Below are positions 28,017 through 39,777 of a stretch of DNA of 40,083 nucleotides, in pieces. A program made the position numbers and the translations under genes. The DNA is from Alphaproteobacteria bacterium (GTDB lineage: Bacteria > Pseudomonadota > Alphaproteobacteria > Rickettsiales > SXRF01), in assembly GCA_013288305.1 (NCBI GenBank), contig JABDCD010000008.1:1-40083 (forward strand), written 5' to 3'. The notes below the pieces were generated by a model. That model searched no databases. It saw only the letters and a list, made by a program, of their open reading frames with translations, and was not told the DNA's origin. How positions within the stretch are numbered: the stretch's first letter is position 1; each line of letters begins with the position of its first letter.

Positions 28017-28502
28017 ATGAGCAAAAAAATCGCTCCCGTCGCCATCATCATGGGCAGCACGTCCGACTGGGAGACCATGCGGCACGCCGCAAATATGCTG
28101 GATAGTTTGAAAATTTCCTATGACAAGCGCGTCGTCTCCGCTCACCGCACGCCGGATCGGCTCTACGAATTCGCCAGAACCGCGCGCAAAAAAGGCGTTA
28201 AGATCATCATCGCCGGGGCCGGCGGCGCGGCGCATCTGCCCGGCATGACCGCGTCGATGACCACCCTCCCCGTCCTCGGCGTCCCCGTCGAAAGCAAAAC
28301 GCTGGCCGGCATCGACAGCCTGCTTTCCATCGTCCAGATGCCCTGCGGCATCCCGGTGGGAACGCTCGCCATCGGCAAGGCCGGCGCCGCCAACGCCGGG
28401 CTGCTGGCCGCGTCGATACTGGCGCTTCAGGATGAAAAACTGGCTGGCCGGCTGCAGAAATGGCGCCAAAAGCAAACGGCGGGCGTAGCCAAAAAACCAT
28501 GA
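28017..28502 (+). CDS. purE: N5-carboxyaminoimidazole ribonucleotide mutase
   Basis: [21 protein letters not shown]...[13 protein letters not shown]...[12 protein letters not shown]. Confidence 0.96.
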   Translation: MSKKIAPVAIIMGSTSDWETMRHAANMLDSLKISYDKRVVSAHRTPDRLYEFARTARKKGVKIIIAGAGGAAHLPGMTASMTTLPVLGVPVESKTLAGIDSLLSIVQMPCGIPVGTLAIGKAGAANAGLLAASILALQDEKLAGRLQKWRQKQTAGVAKKP

Positions 28503-29551
28503 TTCCCCCCGCTTCCACCATCGGCATTTTAGGCGGCGGGCAGTTAGGCCGGATGCTGGCCATCGCCGCAGCCAAGCTGGGCTATCACGCCCATATCTAT
28601 TGCCCGGAAAAAGACTGCCCGGCCGCCGAAGTCGCCAAATTCACCACCGTCGCCGCTTACGATGACCGCACGGCGCTTAAGGCATTTGCCAAGTCCGTCG
28701 ATGTCATCACCTACGAATTCGAGAATATCCCGGTCGCGGCGCTGGGAGCGATTGCCGGTAAAATAAAGCCGGATATTTCCATATTGGAATTATGCCAGCA
28801 TCGTGTGCTGGAGAAACAAGCCGTCAATAGATTGGGCATCGCCACCGCGCCGTTCGTGCCGGTGCATTCCAAAAAAGAATTGCTCGCCGCAGCAAAATCG
28901 CTGGGCCTGCCCGCCGTGCTGAAAACCGCCAGAATGGGCTATGATGGAAAGGGGCAAACTACATTAAAGAGTCTATCCATGATCGAAACGGCCTGGAAGG
29001 GGATAAATGCAGCGGAGGCAATCCTCGAATCCTTCATCACCTTCCGCATGGAAATCTCAGTGATTGTAGCCCGCGATGCGAAGGGCACCATGGCATGTTA
29101 CTGCCCGGTGCAAAACATCCATAAGAACCACATATTATCCGAAACCATCGCCCCTGCGTCTATTTCACCGTCGCTGGCCAAAAAAGCGGAAAAAATCGCC
29201 CGCGCCATTGCCGAAGGCTTAAGCCTGGTCGGCATCATGGCGGTGGAAATGTTTGTAACTCAGGATGATAAACTCCTCGTTAACGAGCTGGCGCCCCGCC
29301 CGCACAACTCCGGTCACTGGACCATCGACGCCTGCGTCACCTCGCAATTCGAGCAAACCATCCGCGCTGTCTGTGGCCTGCCTCTGGGATCGACCAGACG
29401 TTTGTGCAATGCAAGAATGATTAATTTAATTGGCGATGATATAAAGGATTGGCAGCGCTACACCGCCATGCCCAATGCCAAATTACATTTATATGGGAAA
29501 AAAGAATCCCGGGCAGGACGAAAAATGGGGCATGTGACGTTTATATATTAG
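28499..29551 (+). CDS. purK: N5-carboxyaminoimidazole ribonucleotide synthase
   Basis: [52 protein letters not shown]; overlaps purE stop. Confidence 0.96.
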   Translation: MIPPASTIGILGGGQLGRMLAIAAAKLGYHAHIYCPEKDCPAAEVAKFTTVAAYDDRTALKAFAKSVDVITYEFENIPVAALGAIAGKIKPDISILELCQHRVLEKQAVNRLGIATAPFVPVHSKKELLAAAKSLGLPAVLKTARMGYDGKGQTTLKSLSMIETAWKGINAAEAILESFITFRMEISVIVARDAKGTMACYCPVQNIHKNHILSETIAPASISPSLAKKAEKIARAIAEGLSLVGIMAVEMFVTQDDKLLVNELAPRPHNSGHWTIDACVTSQFEQTIRAVCGLPLGSTRRLCNARMINLIGDDIKDWQRYTAMPNAKLHLYGKKESRAGRKMGHVTFIY

Positions 29552-29615
29552 TTGATTTTAATAATTAATTATAGTTTAATAATCAAAGTTTAAAATTTAG
29601 AAGAGGAAGAAAACA

Positions 29616-30251
29616 ATGCGCAACCCATCGGGATGGCAAGGGAAAACCGGAGACTCAAAAAAAATGCTTAAAAAGCTTATTCAGAGAGTGCAGGAAAGCG
29701 GAATTGGACAGAAGTCCAACTTCAATGATACTCATCGGATGCGGGCTGCTAAACCGTCAACAAAACCGGAACCTTTTCCACGCAGTGATCAGGAAGTGGC
29801 GTTATTAGAAAGATTGGCCTCAAGTCTTTCTTCTGAAAGGAGAAAATATTCGCCAACACTAATAGCGTTGCAAGACAATGCACTTCAAGAAGTACTTAAA
29901 GAAGAAGGAATTGCATTATCCGTCCCTGATTTTGAATTGATTATTACTAACTTTCAAACCCAGGTGGTCAAAAATTACCGCGCCGCACAGGAAGCGTGGG
30001 AAGATAATAAAAAGGGTAATTACGCCAAGAATCTTGCAATGGCGTTTGGCGGGCTTAAAACCGTTATCCTGAGATTGCAGGATATACATAAAAAATTAAC
30101 GCCATGGATTGATACACATCAAAAGGATAATCTCGCACCGGGAATGATAGCGATTGAAAGTATCTTCCGGGATATGAATACACTCTTAACAGAGATGAAA
30201 CAGCTCGATAAGGCGAAACCGGGTACCAGCGCAGCGCCACCTTTAAAATAG
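29616..30251 (+). CDS. Hypothetical protein, helical, lower GC
   Basis: 211-aa ORF preceded by agaagaggaag-type RBS. Confidence 0.65.
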   Translation: MRNPSGWQGKTGDSKKMLKKLIQRVQESGIGQKSNFNDTHRMRAAKPSTKPEPFPRSDQEVALLERLASSLSSERRKYSPTLIALQDNALQEVLKEEGIALSVPDFELIITNFQTQVVKNYRAAQEAWEDNKKGNYAKNLAMAFGGLKTVILRLQDIHKKLTPWIDTHQKDNLAPGMIAIESIFRDMNTLLTEMKQLDKAKPGTSAAPPLK

Positions 30252-30285
30252 GGCAGTTGCCGAAAAATGATGCTCACGACAATTT

Positions 30286-30348
30286 CAGGTGACAGGCGAC
30301 AGGCGACAGGTTACAGATTCTGACATCTGACCTCTGTCACCTGATACC
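30286..30348. repeat. Heptamer hairpin element, CAGGCGA family, abutting fumC start
   Basis: caggtga caggcga caggcga caggtta cag ... tgacatc tgacctc tgtcacc tgatacc; ends next to ATG at 30350. Confidence 0.88.
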
Positions 30349-30349
30349 T

Positions 30350-31737
<1,388 letters not shown>

Positions 31738-31741
<4 letters not shown>

Positions 31742-33945
31742 TGCACTGAACTCGTTGGCGGCTCGGCTTCGCGGAGGAGTTTCTTCATCTCTTCCTGCTC
31801 GGCATGGCTTATAGAGGGGCGAGTCGCTGTATCGGAGTAAGCACCACGCCTGGCTATATTATAGGGATTTTCCAACGATGCGCCGTCGCCGCCTCTCGCT
31901 TTGGCCGGTCTTCCGCTGAAAGTGCGTTCTTGCCAGCTAAGCTCCGATTTTCTTTTATCCTCTTCCATCTGTGATTCGGTTTCCTCGAATATGTCGGGCT
32001 TGGCGCGGTCGAGCGTGTTCCGCCGCTCGCCTTCCGCCTCGCGCGCGGGATCGGCCAGCTTCCGGCCCCATACGGTGCGCCATACTTCACCCGCGCCTGC
32101 CGTGAATTCACCCAGGTTGAGGCTGGTTGCACCATCGATCATGCGCTCGGACGCCATATCCATCTTGCCGGTATCCCATTTCAGCGACGCTTCTCCCTTG
32201 GCCATCATGTAAGGCGTGTAGGACATGGAAGCGCGCGCGAAAGGGTGAGTGAAGCGTTTGAAACTTTCCTTGCCGAAAGGCGAGTCTTTATCGTCTTTAA
32301 ATCCCAGAAAATTTTTAATGCCCACACCGAACTGGCCTAAATTCTGATCCAATTTTTTAGATAATGGGGTCAATCGCTTGGCAGCCTGATGCTGAGCCTC
32401 GCCAAGCCAGTCAGAGCCTTGGCCCAGTAAAGTGGTTCCCGTATGGTACGGATGAAATTTAGGCCCGGCCTGCACCGCCTCCTCAAGTTTGGTAGGGTCA
32501 AGATGGGTGGCGGGATTGGAGCTGTTGAGCATCGCAGGTTTTCCATCCACCGTTATCGTGCTTAAACGACGTGGCAACCTGGTACGTTCAAAGGGATTGC
32601 CATTATTATTGCGAACCATAAACGCCGGATCGTAGCGCGAGAAAGCGACCTCTTCATCACGCCTCATGTGTCCGTGAATAATGTCGTTGGCATAGACGGC
32701 GTCACGGCCATTTTTCTTCGCATGCGTCATCACGCCAAGATCGCGATTGATGAACAGGCCGCGATGCTTGCCCTGGGTTGAGCGGGTAATCCAGAAGAAC
32801 GGCACGGCCGGCGTCATGGTAATCACCCCTTTCACCACGCTGCGCGCCACCCATTTTCCTATATCCGCCACCGAACCCAGCACGCCCCTTTTGGGATCGG
32901 GATCGGCGGCGCCATACAGATGGTCGGGCTTGCCGGCAAGGATATGCGCCATATGGTCGTACCATTCACGGTACATCAGCGTGCCGATGTTATAGGCGGT
33001 GAAACGCCCTTGCAAATCGGCCATGCCTTCCAGATTGTAATTGCCGATAACCCGGCCTTCTTTATTGACCTTAAAGCTACCGCCATTAAGCTGGCGGTCA
33101 AAATCGTATTTGAAGCCGGGGCTTACCTTGTCGATCAGCGAACGCTGGCCTTTCATGTAATAGGCGTAAGGGATGGCCACCGCCCAGTCCTCGCCACCGC
33201 GGAGACTTACATATTCCCATAGTTTTTTACCTATGCCTTTAATGGTTTCAGGCAATTTCACATGGCCTTTTTCGTCTCTCCACTCTTTCTTGACGCTGGG
33301 ATCGAAGAAGCCGATGATATCGCGGCCAAAGGCATCGCCGACGCTGGCGCAGAAGAAATCGAAGGTAATATTGACCGCCTCATCGCCCAGGGTGCGCCCC
33401 CAGTTGTTACCCACGCGTTTGTATTGCGTGTCGCGGAAGAGCACGGCTTTTTCGCCGAACGCCAGTTTGATGGGTTTACCGACCACGCTGTCGATGATCT
33501 TGGCGATGGTTTTAAGCGGGTTGCCCCTATAGCCGTCTTTGGCTACGGCAAACGGAAGTTGCTCCCCTAGTGATCTTTTAAGAAAATATCCATGCCCCCC
33601 CTGGGTGCCACCATGCATCCATTTACTGGTCAGCATTCCGCCGGCGGTAAAAAACGCCGCACCCAAAAGGCCGCGTGAAAAGGTGCGGATGGCCAGGCGC
33701 TTCCCCCGATCCTCCATCCATGGATGGCCGTGCGCGGCGTTTTGCCCGGCTTCTTCCCATGCCTTGGCCGTTAAGGCGGAAGCAGCCGCAGTTTGGGGGC
33801 CATAGGCGCCGAGCGCGGCCTGGTTGAAATCCTGGGCGGAGACGGCATCGGGCACAGCCACTCCTTGCGCAGGCTGCGGGGACGTTTGAGCGTCCGGCGC
33901 TGCGGGATTGTCTTTTTTATCTTTGTCAATCAAATAATTAACCAT
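31738..33945 (-). CDS. Large hypothetical protein, about 735 aa
   Basis: Long ORF with RBS-proximal ATG ([18 protein letters not shown]); no family recognised. Confidence 0.75.
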
Positions 33946-34211
33946 AATTTCTTGTTCGGTTGCCGTCGTTATCCTTCCGTAAAAACCTATGTCTCCACTA
34001 TCCAATATATCATGATTGTTCAGGAGTTTTTGTGAATCTTTTGTGACAGATCCCTTAAAAAAACGGTGAGTGAGGAAATCCGCCGGGAATTGTTGCAGTT
34101 TTGTGAAGATTGCATGGGAAGCGTCCTCCCTGCTTGAGGTGAAAAAACCGGCGTGATATTCTAAGGGTGGATTAAACCGTATCTTGACCGCAGGAAATAT
34201 GGCTCAGAAAT

Positions 34212-35684
34212 ATGGCTATTTATAAAAATACCAACGCCGCCTCCCCGCTTTCCGGCGTCGAATTTTCGCCGGTTTCCGACGGCAATTTCAGCTTTTTTCA
34301 TGTCGGCACGGCGGACAATAAAGAATCTGTAAAGCAATGGCTTATATCGCCTGAGCTGGGACAGGAGATCGTCGCCGAAACGGTGGTGGACGGTAAGCCC
34401 GTCTTCGTCACGCACGGCGACAAAACCAAAGATGAAGTGATGAAGCTGCTGGAAGCGCGAGGGGAGAGGCTGGAATTACAAAAGCGTAAAAAAACCTTCT
34501 CGGATATAGCGTGGCCGGTAAGAGGCGCGCTTGGCTTTAGCGGCCAGACTCTTCAATTAGGATCGAGTTTTCTTACTAAAAAAGGATTTGCCTGGGACAC
34601 CGGCATGTTCGCCAGCCTGAACCTCGTCGCCAACGCCATGGCCATGATGTTCGGCGCGCAGCGGCGGCCGGACGATCATAAGCTGCGCTCCATCAAAACC
34701 GATATCAATGAGACACTGGACGATTATGTTCCCGCCGATGCGCTTCCCTCCATCGATGAAAAACGCGCCCCATTGCGCGAGGAACCGGCAGCGCCGAAGT
34801 CCACTTGGCAAAAATCAAAAGAATGGCTGCGCGATAATTCGGTCTTGGTCGGCGAAGTAGGATTACGTTTTGCAGCAGGGCTTGCCGTCGCTTTTCCGGT
34901 AAACAAACTATCCAAGGGATGGTCGGCGCTGAAAACCCAAGGCTTGAAAAAAGCCTATTACACAACGCGCAACGACGCAATAATCACGCATTATGCAGGT
35001 TTAGGCAGCCTTGCCGGAAAAGCGGTGGCGTTATTTTCCGAAGCCGAAGATCCTTATGATCCGAAGCCGGACGGTTTGATCGGCAAGATACGCAAGAAAA
35101 TTTTGTTCCGTCTAGGCGGATGGATGGAAGCGGTCGCTTTCAGCGCGCAGGCCTATGATAATTTCACCAATAAGGGAGATACGAAAAAGATTCGCTTCAT
35201 GGGTAAGGATTCTCCTAATTACATTGCCGGCACGGGCTCTAGCCTGTTCGCAACAGGCTATGTCGTGCGTAACTGGGCGAAGTTCGGCGTTAAGGAAATG
35301 GATATAGAAGAAATGTTTTCCCATGCTGTCGACGGCCTCGCCCTATTGCCGCCTAAAGAATTATCACAACGCATGGCCGAAGTCGCCGCCGATATTACTG
35401 ATCATTTCAAGAATGGCCGCTTGAGCTACGGCGAGGCTTTCGGGCAGCTAAAGGATCGCCTATACCGCGATCATCACATCGCGCTGGACAATCTCGGCAC
35501 CGAGCCGCAGGAGCGCATCGCTAAAATGAACGGGCAGGCCGACCCCCCTCCGGCGCAGGCCGCAGCGAAATTCACGCCTGCCGATCGTCCCCGCAATCCC
35601 CTGGAGCGCGTGGTCATTCCTGCCGCCAGCCATGCCGAGAAAAGCGTCCGGGTGGATGAGCCGCAGTTGTCGCTGGGCGCCTAA
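34212..35684 (+). CDS. Large hypothetical protein, 490 aa
   Basis: MAIYKNTNAASPLSGVEFSPVSDGNF...; divergent from the preceding gene; no family recognised. Confidence 0.75.
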   Translation: MAIYKNTNAASPLSGVEFSPVSDGNFSFFHVGTADNKESVKQWLISPELGQEIVAETVVDGKPVFVTHGDKTKDEVMKLLEARGERLELQKRKKTFSDIAWPVRGALGFSGQTLQLGSSFLTKKGFAWDTGMFASLNLVANAMAMMFGAQRRPDDHKLRSIKTDINETLDDYVPADALPSIDEKRAPLREEPAAPKSTWQKSKEWLRDNSVLVGEVGLRFAAGLAVAFPVNKLSKGWSALKTQGLKKAYYTTRNDAIITHYAGLGSLAGKAVALFSEAEDPYDPKPDGLIGKIRKKILFRLGGWMEAVAFSAQAYDNFTNKGDTKKIRFMGKDSPNYIAGTGSSLFATGYVVRNWAKFGVKEMDIEEMFSHAVDGLALLPPKELSQRMAEVAADITDHFKNGRLSYGEAFGQLKDRLYRDHHIALDNLGTEPQERIAKMNGQADPPPAQAAAKFTPADRPRNPLERVVIPAASHAEKSVRVDEPQLSLGA

Positions 35685-35822
35685 TTGAAAAGCCTATTGT
35701 CAAACGGTGGGATTCATCCTATACAGTTACCTCACGTGCGAATTCTAAGGAACCACAGGAGATGTCCTGCGGATGTGAATTTGTGCTTGTCAATGATAAC
35801 TCTAACCATAAGGACCAACTCC

Positions 35823-36146
35823 ATGAAAAAGATCGTAACGATTTCCCTAGCCGTTGCCGCACTGGCTCTGCCCGCCGTTGCCAACGCTCAGACCCCGGCC
35901 CCTGCTACTACGCCTACGACGACTGGCGCTCCCGCTACCGGCACTTCGGCTGCGATGTCGGCTACAACGAAAGTTGAACTTAGTGCCAACAAGGATGGTT
36001 ACACTTGGGCCCAAGTAGGTGCAGATTCCGTGAAAGTCACCAAGAATGGCACTGACTGGGTAGCTGCTCCGGATGGCACCTGGACCAGCAAAGATGGCAA
36101 GACAACCATCACCACTAAGGGTGGCAAAGAAGTGAAAAAGATGTAA
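35823..36146 (+). CDS. Small secreted hypothetical protein
   Basis: Signal peptide MKKIVTISLAVAALALPAVANAQ, Ala/Pro/Thr linker, short polar domain; followed by terminator. Confidence 0.8.
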   Translation: MKKIVTISLAVAALALPAVANAQTPAPATTPTTTGAPATGTSAAMSATTKVELSANKDGYTWAQVGADSVKVTKNGTDWVAAPDGTWTSKDGKTTITTKGGKEVKKM

Positions 36147-36167
36147 TCGACATCTTTGCCAACTGCC

Positions 36168-36196
36168 AAAAGGGCGGCTTTCAAGCCGCCCTTTTT
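36168..36196 (+). terminator. Rho-independent terminator
   Basis: aaaagggcggcttt-caa-gccgccctttttc stem and T run. Confidence 0.9.
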
Positions 36197-36273
36197 CTTT
36201 GCAAAAACCTCTTGAAACCCCCGCGCTTTGGGTGTAAAAGGCTTCTCCCTTCATGAGAAGGGATTATTTCACA

Positions 36274-36349
36274 GGCGGAATTCGGTTGGAAAACGGTGTT
36301 TTCCCGCCATCCGGTGCCCCGCACTTGTTGCGGAGTACACAATTCCGCC
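36274..36349 (+). promoter_or_regulatory. Structured 5' leader upstream of rpsB
   Basis: ggcggaatt (36274-36282) pairs with aattccgcc (36341-36349), enclosing hairpins GGAAAAC-GGT-GTTTTCC (36288-36304) and CCCCGCA-CTTGT-TGCGGAG (36317-36335). Confidence 0.55.
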
Positions 36350-36378
36350 GAGGTTCAACCGGAAAAAGGAAGTTACTT

Positions 36379-37326
36379 ATGGCATTACCCGCATTCAACA
36401 TGCGCGAGCTGATCGAAGCCGGCGTGCATTTCGGACATAAAACCAAACGCTGGAACCCGCGCATGGCGCCGTTTATTTACGGCGTCCGCAGCGACATCCA
36501 CATCATCGACCTCGGCAAAACCGTGCCCATGCTGCACGCCGCGCTTTCCACCGTGCGCGACACCGTGGCCAAAAACGGCCGCATCTTATTCGTCGGCACC
36601 AAGCGCCAGGCCACCGACCCCATCGCCGAAGCGGCCAAGCGCTGCGGCCAGTATTACATCAACCGCCGCTGGCTGGGCGGCTTGCTCACCAACTGGAACA
36701 CCATCCAGGTCTCGATCAAAACCCTGCGCAAGCTCGAAGAACAGCTTGCCGGCCCCAATGCCGGCTTCACCAAAAAAGAACTGCTCTCCATGCGCCGCCA
36801 CCGCGACAAGCTGGAAGCAAGCTTGGGCGGTATCAAGGACATGGGCGGCCGCCCTGACCTGCTCTTCATCATCGACACCAACAAGGAAGAACTGGCAGTG
36901 AAAGAAGCGCAGAAGCTGGGCATCCCCATCGTCGCCATCATCGACAGCAACTGCACGGTGGACGGCATCACCTACCCCATCCCCGGCAACGATGATTCGA
37001 CGCGCGCCATTCACTTATATTGCCGCCTCATCTCCGACGCCGTGATCGACGGCATCCAACAGAGCATGGCCAAAACCGGCCAGGACCTGGGCGCGCGCGA
37101 AGACGTGAGCGAGCTAGTGGCCGTTGACATCGCCGCCGCTGGCGAACAAGCGGCTGCCGAGGCGGAATCCGCCGAAGCCAAGGCGAAAGAAGCCAAAAGC
37201 GAAGAAGATGCCCGTCGCAACAAAGGCGGCCGCAATAACCGCCGCGGCGGCGCCGCTAAGAAGCCGCCGACGGTGCAGGTAAAAAAAGGCCCGCCGGGGA
37301 AGATTGCCAAAAAATCGGAAGAATAG
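36379..37326 (+). CDS. rpsB: 30S ribosomal protein S2
   Basis: [35 protein letters not shown]...[11 protein letters not shown]; start moved from 36253 to 36379. Confidence 0.97.
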   Translation: MALPAFNMRELIEAGVHFGHKTKRWNPRMAPFIYGVRSDIHIIDLGKTVPMLHAALSTVRDTVAKNGRILFVGTKRQATDPIAEAAKRCGQYYINRRWLGGLLTNWNTIQVSIKTLRKLEEQLAGPNAGFTKKELLSMRRHRDKLEASLGGIKDMGGRPDLLFIIDTNKEELAVKEAQKLGIPIVAIIDSNCTVDGITYPIPGNDDSTRAIHLYCRLISDAVIDGIQQSMAKTGQDLGAREDVSELVAVDIAAAGEQAAAEAESAEAKAKEAKSEEDARRNKGGRNNRRGGAAKKPPTVQVKKGPPGKIAKKSEE

Positions 37327-37387
37327 TGCTGAGTGCACAGTGCTGAGTTAATTTTCTCAGCACTGTGCACTCTAAACTCGGCACTTC
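37325..37387. repeat. Heptamer hairpin element, AGTGCTG family, between rpsB and tsf
   Basis: agtgctg agtgcac agtgctg ag - ttaatttt - ctcagca ctgtgca ctctaaa ctcggca ct. Confidence 0.92.
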
Positions 37388-37412
37388 TAGAATGCACAAA
37401 GGATACAATTTT

Positions 37413-38339
37413 ATGACCCAAGTAACCGCCGACCAAATCAAAAGCTTGCGCGAAACCACCGGCGCGGGGATGCTTGACTGCCGCAAGGCGCTGACCGAAT
37501 CCGCCGGTAACATGGATAACGCCATCGACTGGCTGCGCAAAAAAGGTATCGCCGGAGCAGCCAAGAAATCCGGCCGCATCGCCGCCGAGGGCGTCGTTGC
37601 CATCGCCGTCGAGGGACTTAAGGGCGCCATCGTCGAACTCAACTCCGAAACCGATTTCGTCGCGCGCAACGAGCAGTTCCAGAAATTGGCAGGCACCATT
37701 GCGGAAACCGCCGTGCGCCACAGCATCGGCGATGTCGAAGAACTGAAAAACACCAGCACCAGCTACGGCAAAACCGTCGCCGAAGGCATCACCTATATGA
37801 TCGCCACCATCGGCGAGAACATCAACCTGCGTCGCGCCGCCATCCTCGGCGTCACGCACGGCATCGTCGCCAGCTACATCCATAATGCCGTCGCGCCCGG
37901 CATGGGCAAGATCGGCATCCTGGTCGGCATCGAATCGACCGGCGACCTCACCAAAGTCGAAGCCTTCGGCAAGCAAATCGCCATGCACATCGCCGCCGCC
38001 CGCCCGGAAGCCTTGTCCACCGCCGACCTCAGCGCCGATAAACTCGCCCGCGAACGCGCCGTTTACCGCGAGCAGGCCGCCGCCTCCGGCAAGCCGCCCG
38101 AAGTCGTCGAAAAAATGGTCGAAGGCCGCGTGCGCAAATATTACGAGGAAGTCGTGCTGCTCGAACAGCTCTTCGTCATCGACGGCAAAACCAAAATCTT
38201 AAGCGCCGTAGCCAACGCCGCCAAAGACATCGGCGCCCCGGTCAAAATCACCGGCTTCATCAGCTACCGCCTCGGCGAAGGCATCGAGAAAGCTCAGAGC
38301 GATTTCGCGGCGGAAGTAAAGGCGGCGGCGGGGGCTTAA
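37413..38339 (+). CDS. tsf: Translation elongation factor Ts
   Basis: MTQVTADQIKSLRETTGAGMLDCRKALTESAGNMDNAIDWLRKKG; start moved from 37365 to 37413. Confidence 0.97.
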   Translation: MTQVTADQIKSLRETTGAGMLDCRKALTESAGNMDNAIDWLRKKGIAGAAKKSGRIAAEGVVAIAVEGLKGAIVELNSETDFVARNEQFQKLAGTIAETAVRHSIGDVEELKNTSTSYGKTVAEGITYMIATIGENINLRRAAILGVTHGIVASYIHNAVAPGMGKIGILVGIESTGDLTKVEAFGKQIAMHIAAARPEALSTADLSADKLARERAVYREQAAASGKPPEVVEKMVEGRVRKYYEEVVLLEQLFVIDGKTKILSAVANAAKDIGAPVKITGFISYRLGEGIEKAQSDFAAEVKAAAGA

Positions 38340-38428
38340 TCCTGTGGCCAGCCGAAGGCTGGAGCACAGGATCTCTCTATCCCATTTGCACGGGATCCTG
38401 CGCCTCCGCTTCGCTACGCGCAGGATTT
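38338..38428. repeat. Double-hairpin repeat element, copy 2
   Basis: aatcctgtggccagcc-gaa-ggctggagcacaggatctctctatcccatttgcacgggatcctgcgc...gcgcaggattt; paralogue of 24746-24831. Confidence 0.92.
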
Positions 38429-38980
38429 AATCAACTCCACCACCGCCCGCCCATACCTCCGCTGGTCTATGACCGAAAATCCCTCTGGCAGTTCGATGAT
38501 TTCCTTGGCGTCATGTTCGGCGACGATGAGCGCATCCTCGCCGATCCAGCCACCTTCCTGCAATTTTTTCAAGGTCGGCGCGATGAGCTTGCTGAAATAG
38601 GGCGGGTCGAGGAAAATCAGCGAATAATTTTTCCGCGCGCGCGATAATTTCGTCGCGTCGATGAGCAGGAAATCGGCATGTTCCAATTCGCCGAAGCGTT
38701 CGACATTGTGCCGCACCGTGGCCATCGCCTCACGCGCCTGGTCGACGAACGTCACCTCGGCAGCCCCGCGCGACAACGCCTCCAGCCCGAACGCCCCAGT
38801 GCCGCAGAACACATCGAGCACGCGCTGCCCCTCAAACGTATGGCCGTTCAGGCCATGCTTGCTATGCGCCAGGATATTGAAAATGGCCTCGCGCGCGAAA
38901 TCCGACGTCGGGCGGATGGCGTCCGCCTCCTTGCCCAGCTCGATGCGTCGGCCTCTGTGTTTTCCGGAGATGATGCGCAT
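38414..38980 (-). CDS. rsmD: 16S rRNA (guanine(966)-N(2))-methyltransferase RsmD
   Basis: MRIISGKHRGRRIELGKEADAIRPTSDFAREAIFNIL; VLDVFCGTGAFGLEALSRGA; LIFLDPPY. Confidence 0.95.
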   Translation of the reverse strand: MRIISGKHRGRRIELGKEADAIRPTSDFAREAIFNILAHSKHGLNGHTFEGQRVLDVFCGTGAFGLEALSRGAAEVTFVDQAREAMATVRHNVERFGELEHADFLLIDATKLSRARKNYSLIFLDPPYFSKLIAPTLKKLQEGGWIGEDALIVAEHDAKEIIELPEGFSVIDQRRYGRAVVELIKSCA

Positions 38981-38984
38981 GGGC

Positions 38985-39061
38985 GGTAATTGGAATTTTG
39001 GTAACTGGTAATTGGAATATGTTTATATTCTAATTACCGAGATTCCAATTACTAATTACCG
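38985..39061. repeat. Heptamer hairpin element, TGGTAAT/TGGAATT family, between rsmD and the rluB-like gene
   Basis: ggtaatt ggaattt tggtaac tggtaat tggaata ... tattcta attaccg agattcc aattact aattacc g. Confidence 0.9.
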
Positions 39062-39777
39062 ATAAACGACCTCAACACCTTCCCGCTCACCTCCTTCACC
39101 TCACCCTTACCCAGGCTTCCCAGCTGAAACGGCCCGTAGGAGAGCCTCATCAGGCGGCTGACCTTGCAGCCGAAATGCTCGAAGATGTTGCGGATTTCAC
39201 GGTTTTTGCCTTCCGTGAGCGCCACCGTCAGCCAGCTATTATTGCCCTTCTGGCTATCGAGCGCTACTTCGACGCTGCCATAATTCATGCCGTCGATGGT
39301 CACGCCTTTTTTCATTTCGGCGAGCATGGACGGCGTGATGCCGCCATAGGCGCGCACGCGGTAGCGCCGTATCCAGCCGGTCGACGGCAATTCCAATTTG
39401 CGCGCGAGGCCGCCGTCATTGGTGAGCAATAAAAGCCCTTCCTAATTGAGGTCGAGACGCCCGATGGAAATCACCCGCCCCAGCGCCTTGGGCAGCGCCG
39501 CAAACACCGTCGCGCGTCCCTGCGGATCCTTATGCGTCACCACCAGCCCGGCCGGTTTATGATAAAGCCACAGCCGCGCGCCCTCGCTTTCGCCGAGCAA
39601 TTTGCCATCGACCTTGACCGCGTCTTTTTCACTGACATTGAAGGCAGGAGTGATAATTTTCTTGCCGTTGACCTGCACCCGTCCAGCGGTTATCCACCCC
39701 TCCGCCTCACGGCGCGAGCAAAGGCCCGCACGGGCGATGCGCTTGGCGAGGCGTTCTGTGCCAGAAGCATCCGTCAT
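39052..39777 (-). pseudogene. rluB: RluB-like 23S rRNA pseudouridine synthase interrupted by in-frame TAG
   Basis: ORFs 39442-39777 and 39052-39429 share a frame: GRLDLN*EGLLLLTNDGGLARKLELP; TAG at 39442-39444. Confidence 0.8.

Noticed and set aside
36340-36365. Possible tRNA remnant around gaggttcaaccgg near the rpsB leader
   Set aside because: T-arm-like GGTTCAA only; no acceptor or anticodon stems could be built.
36253-36378. ORF-track N-terminal extension of rpsB ([15 protein letters not shown]...)
   Set aside because: S2 homology begins at [20 protein letters not shown]; the upstream part is structured leader with a dispersed repeat.
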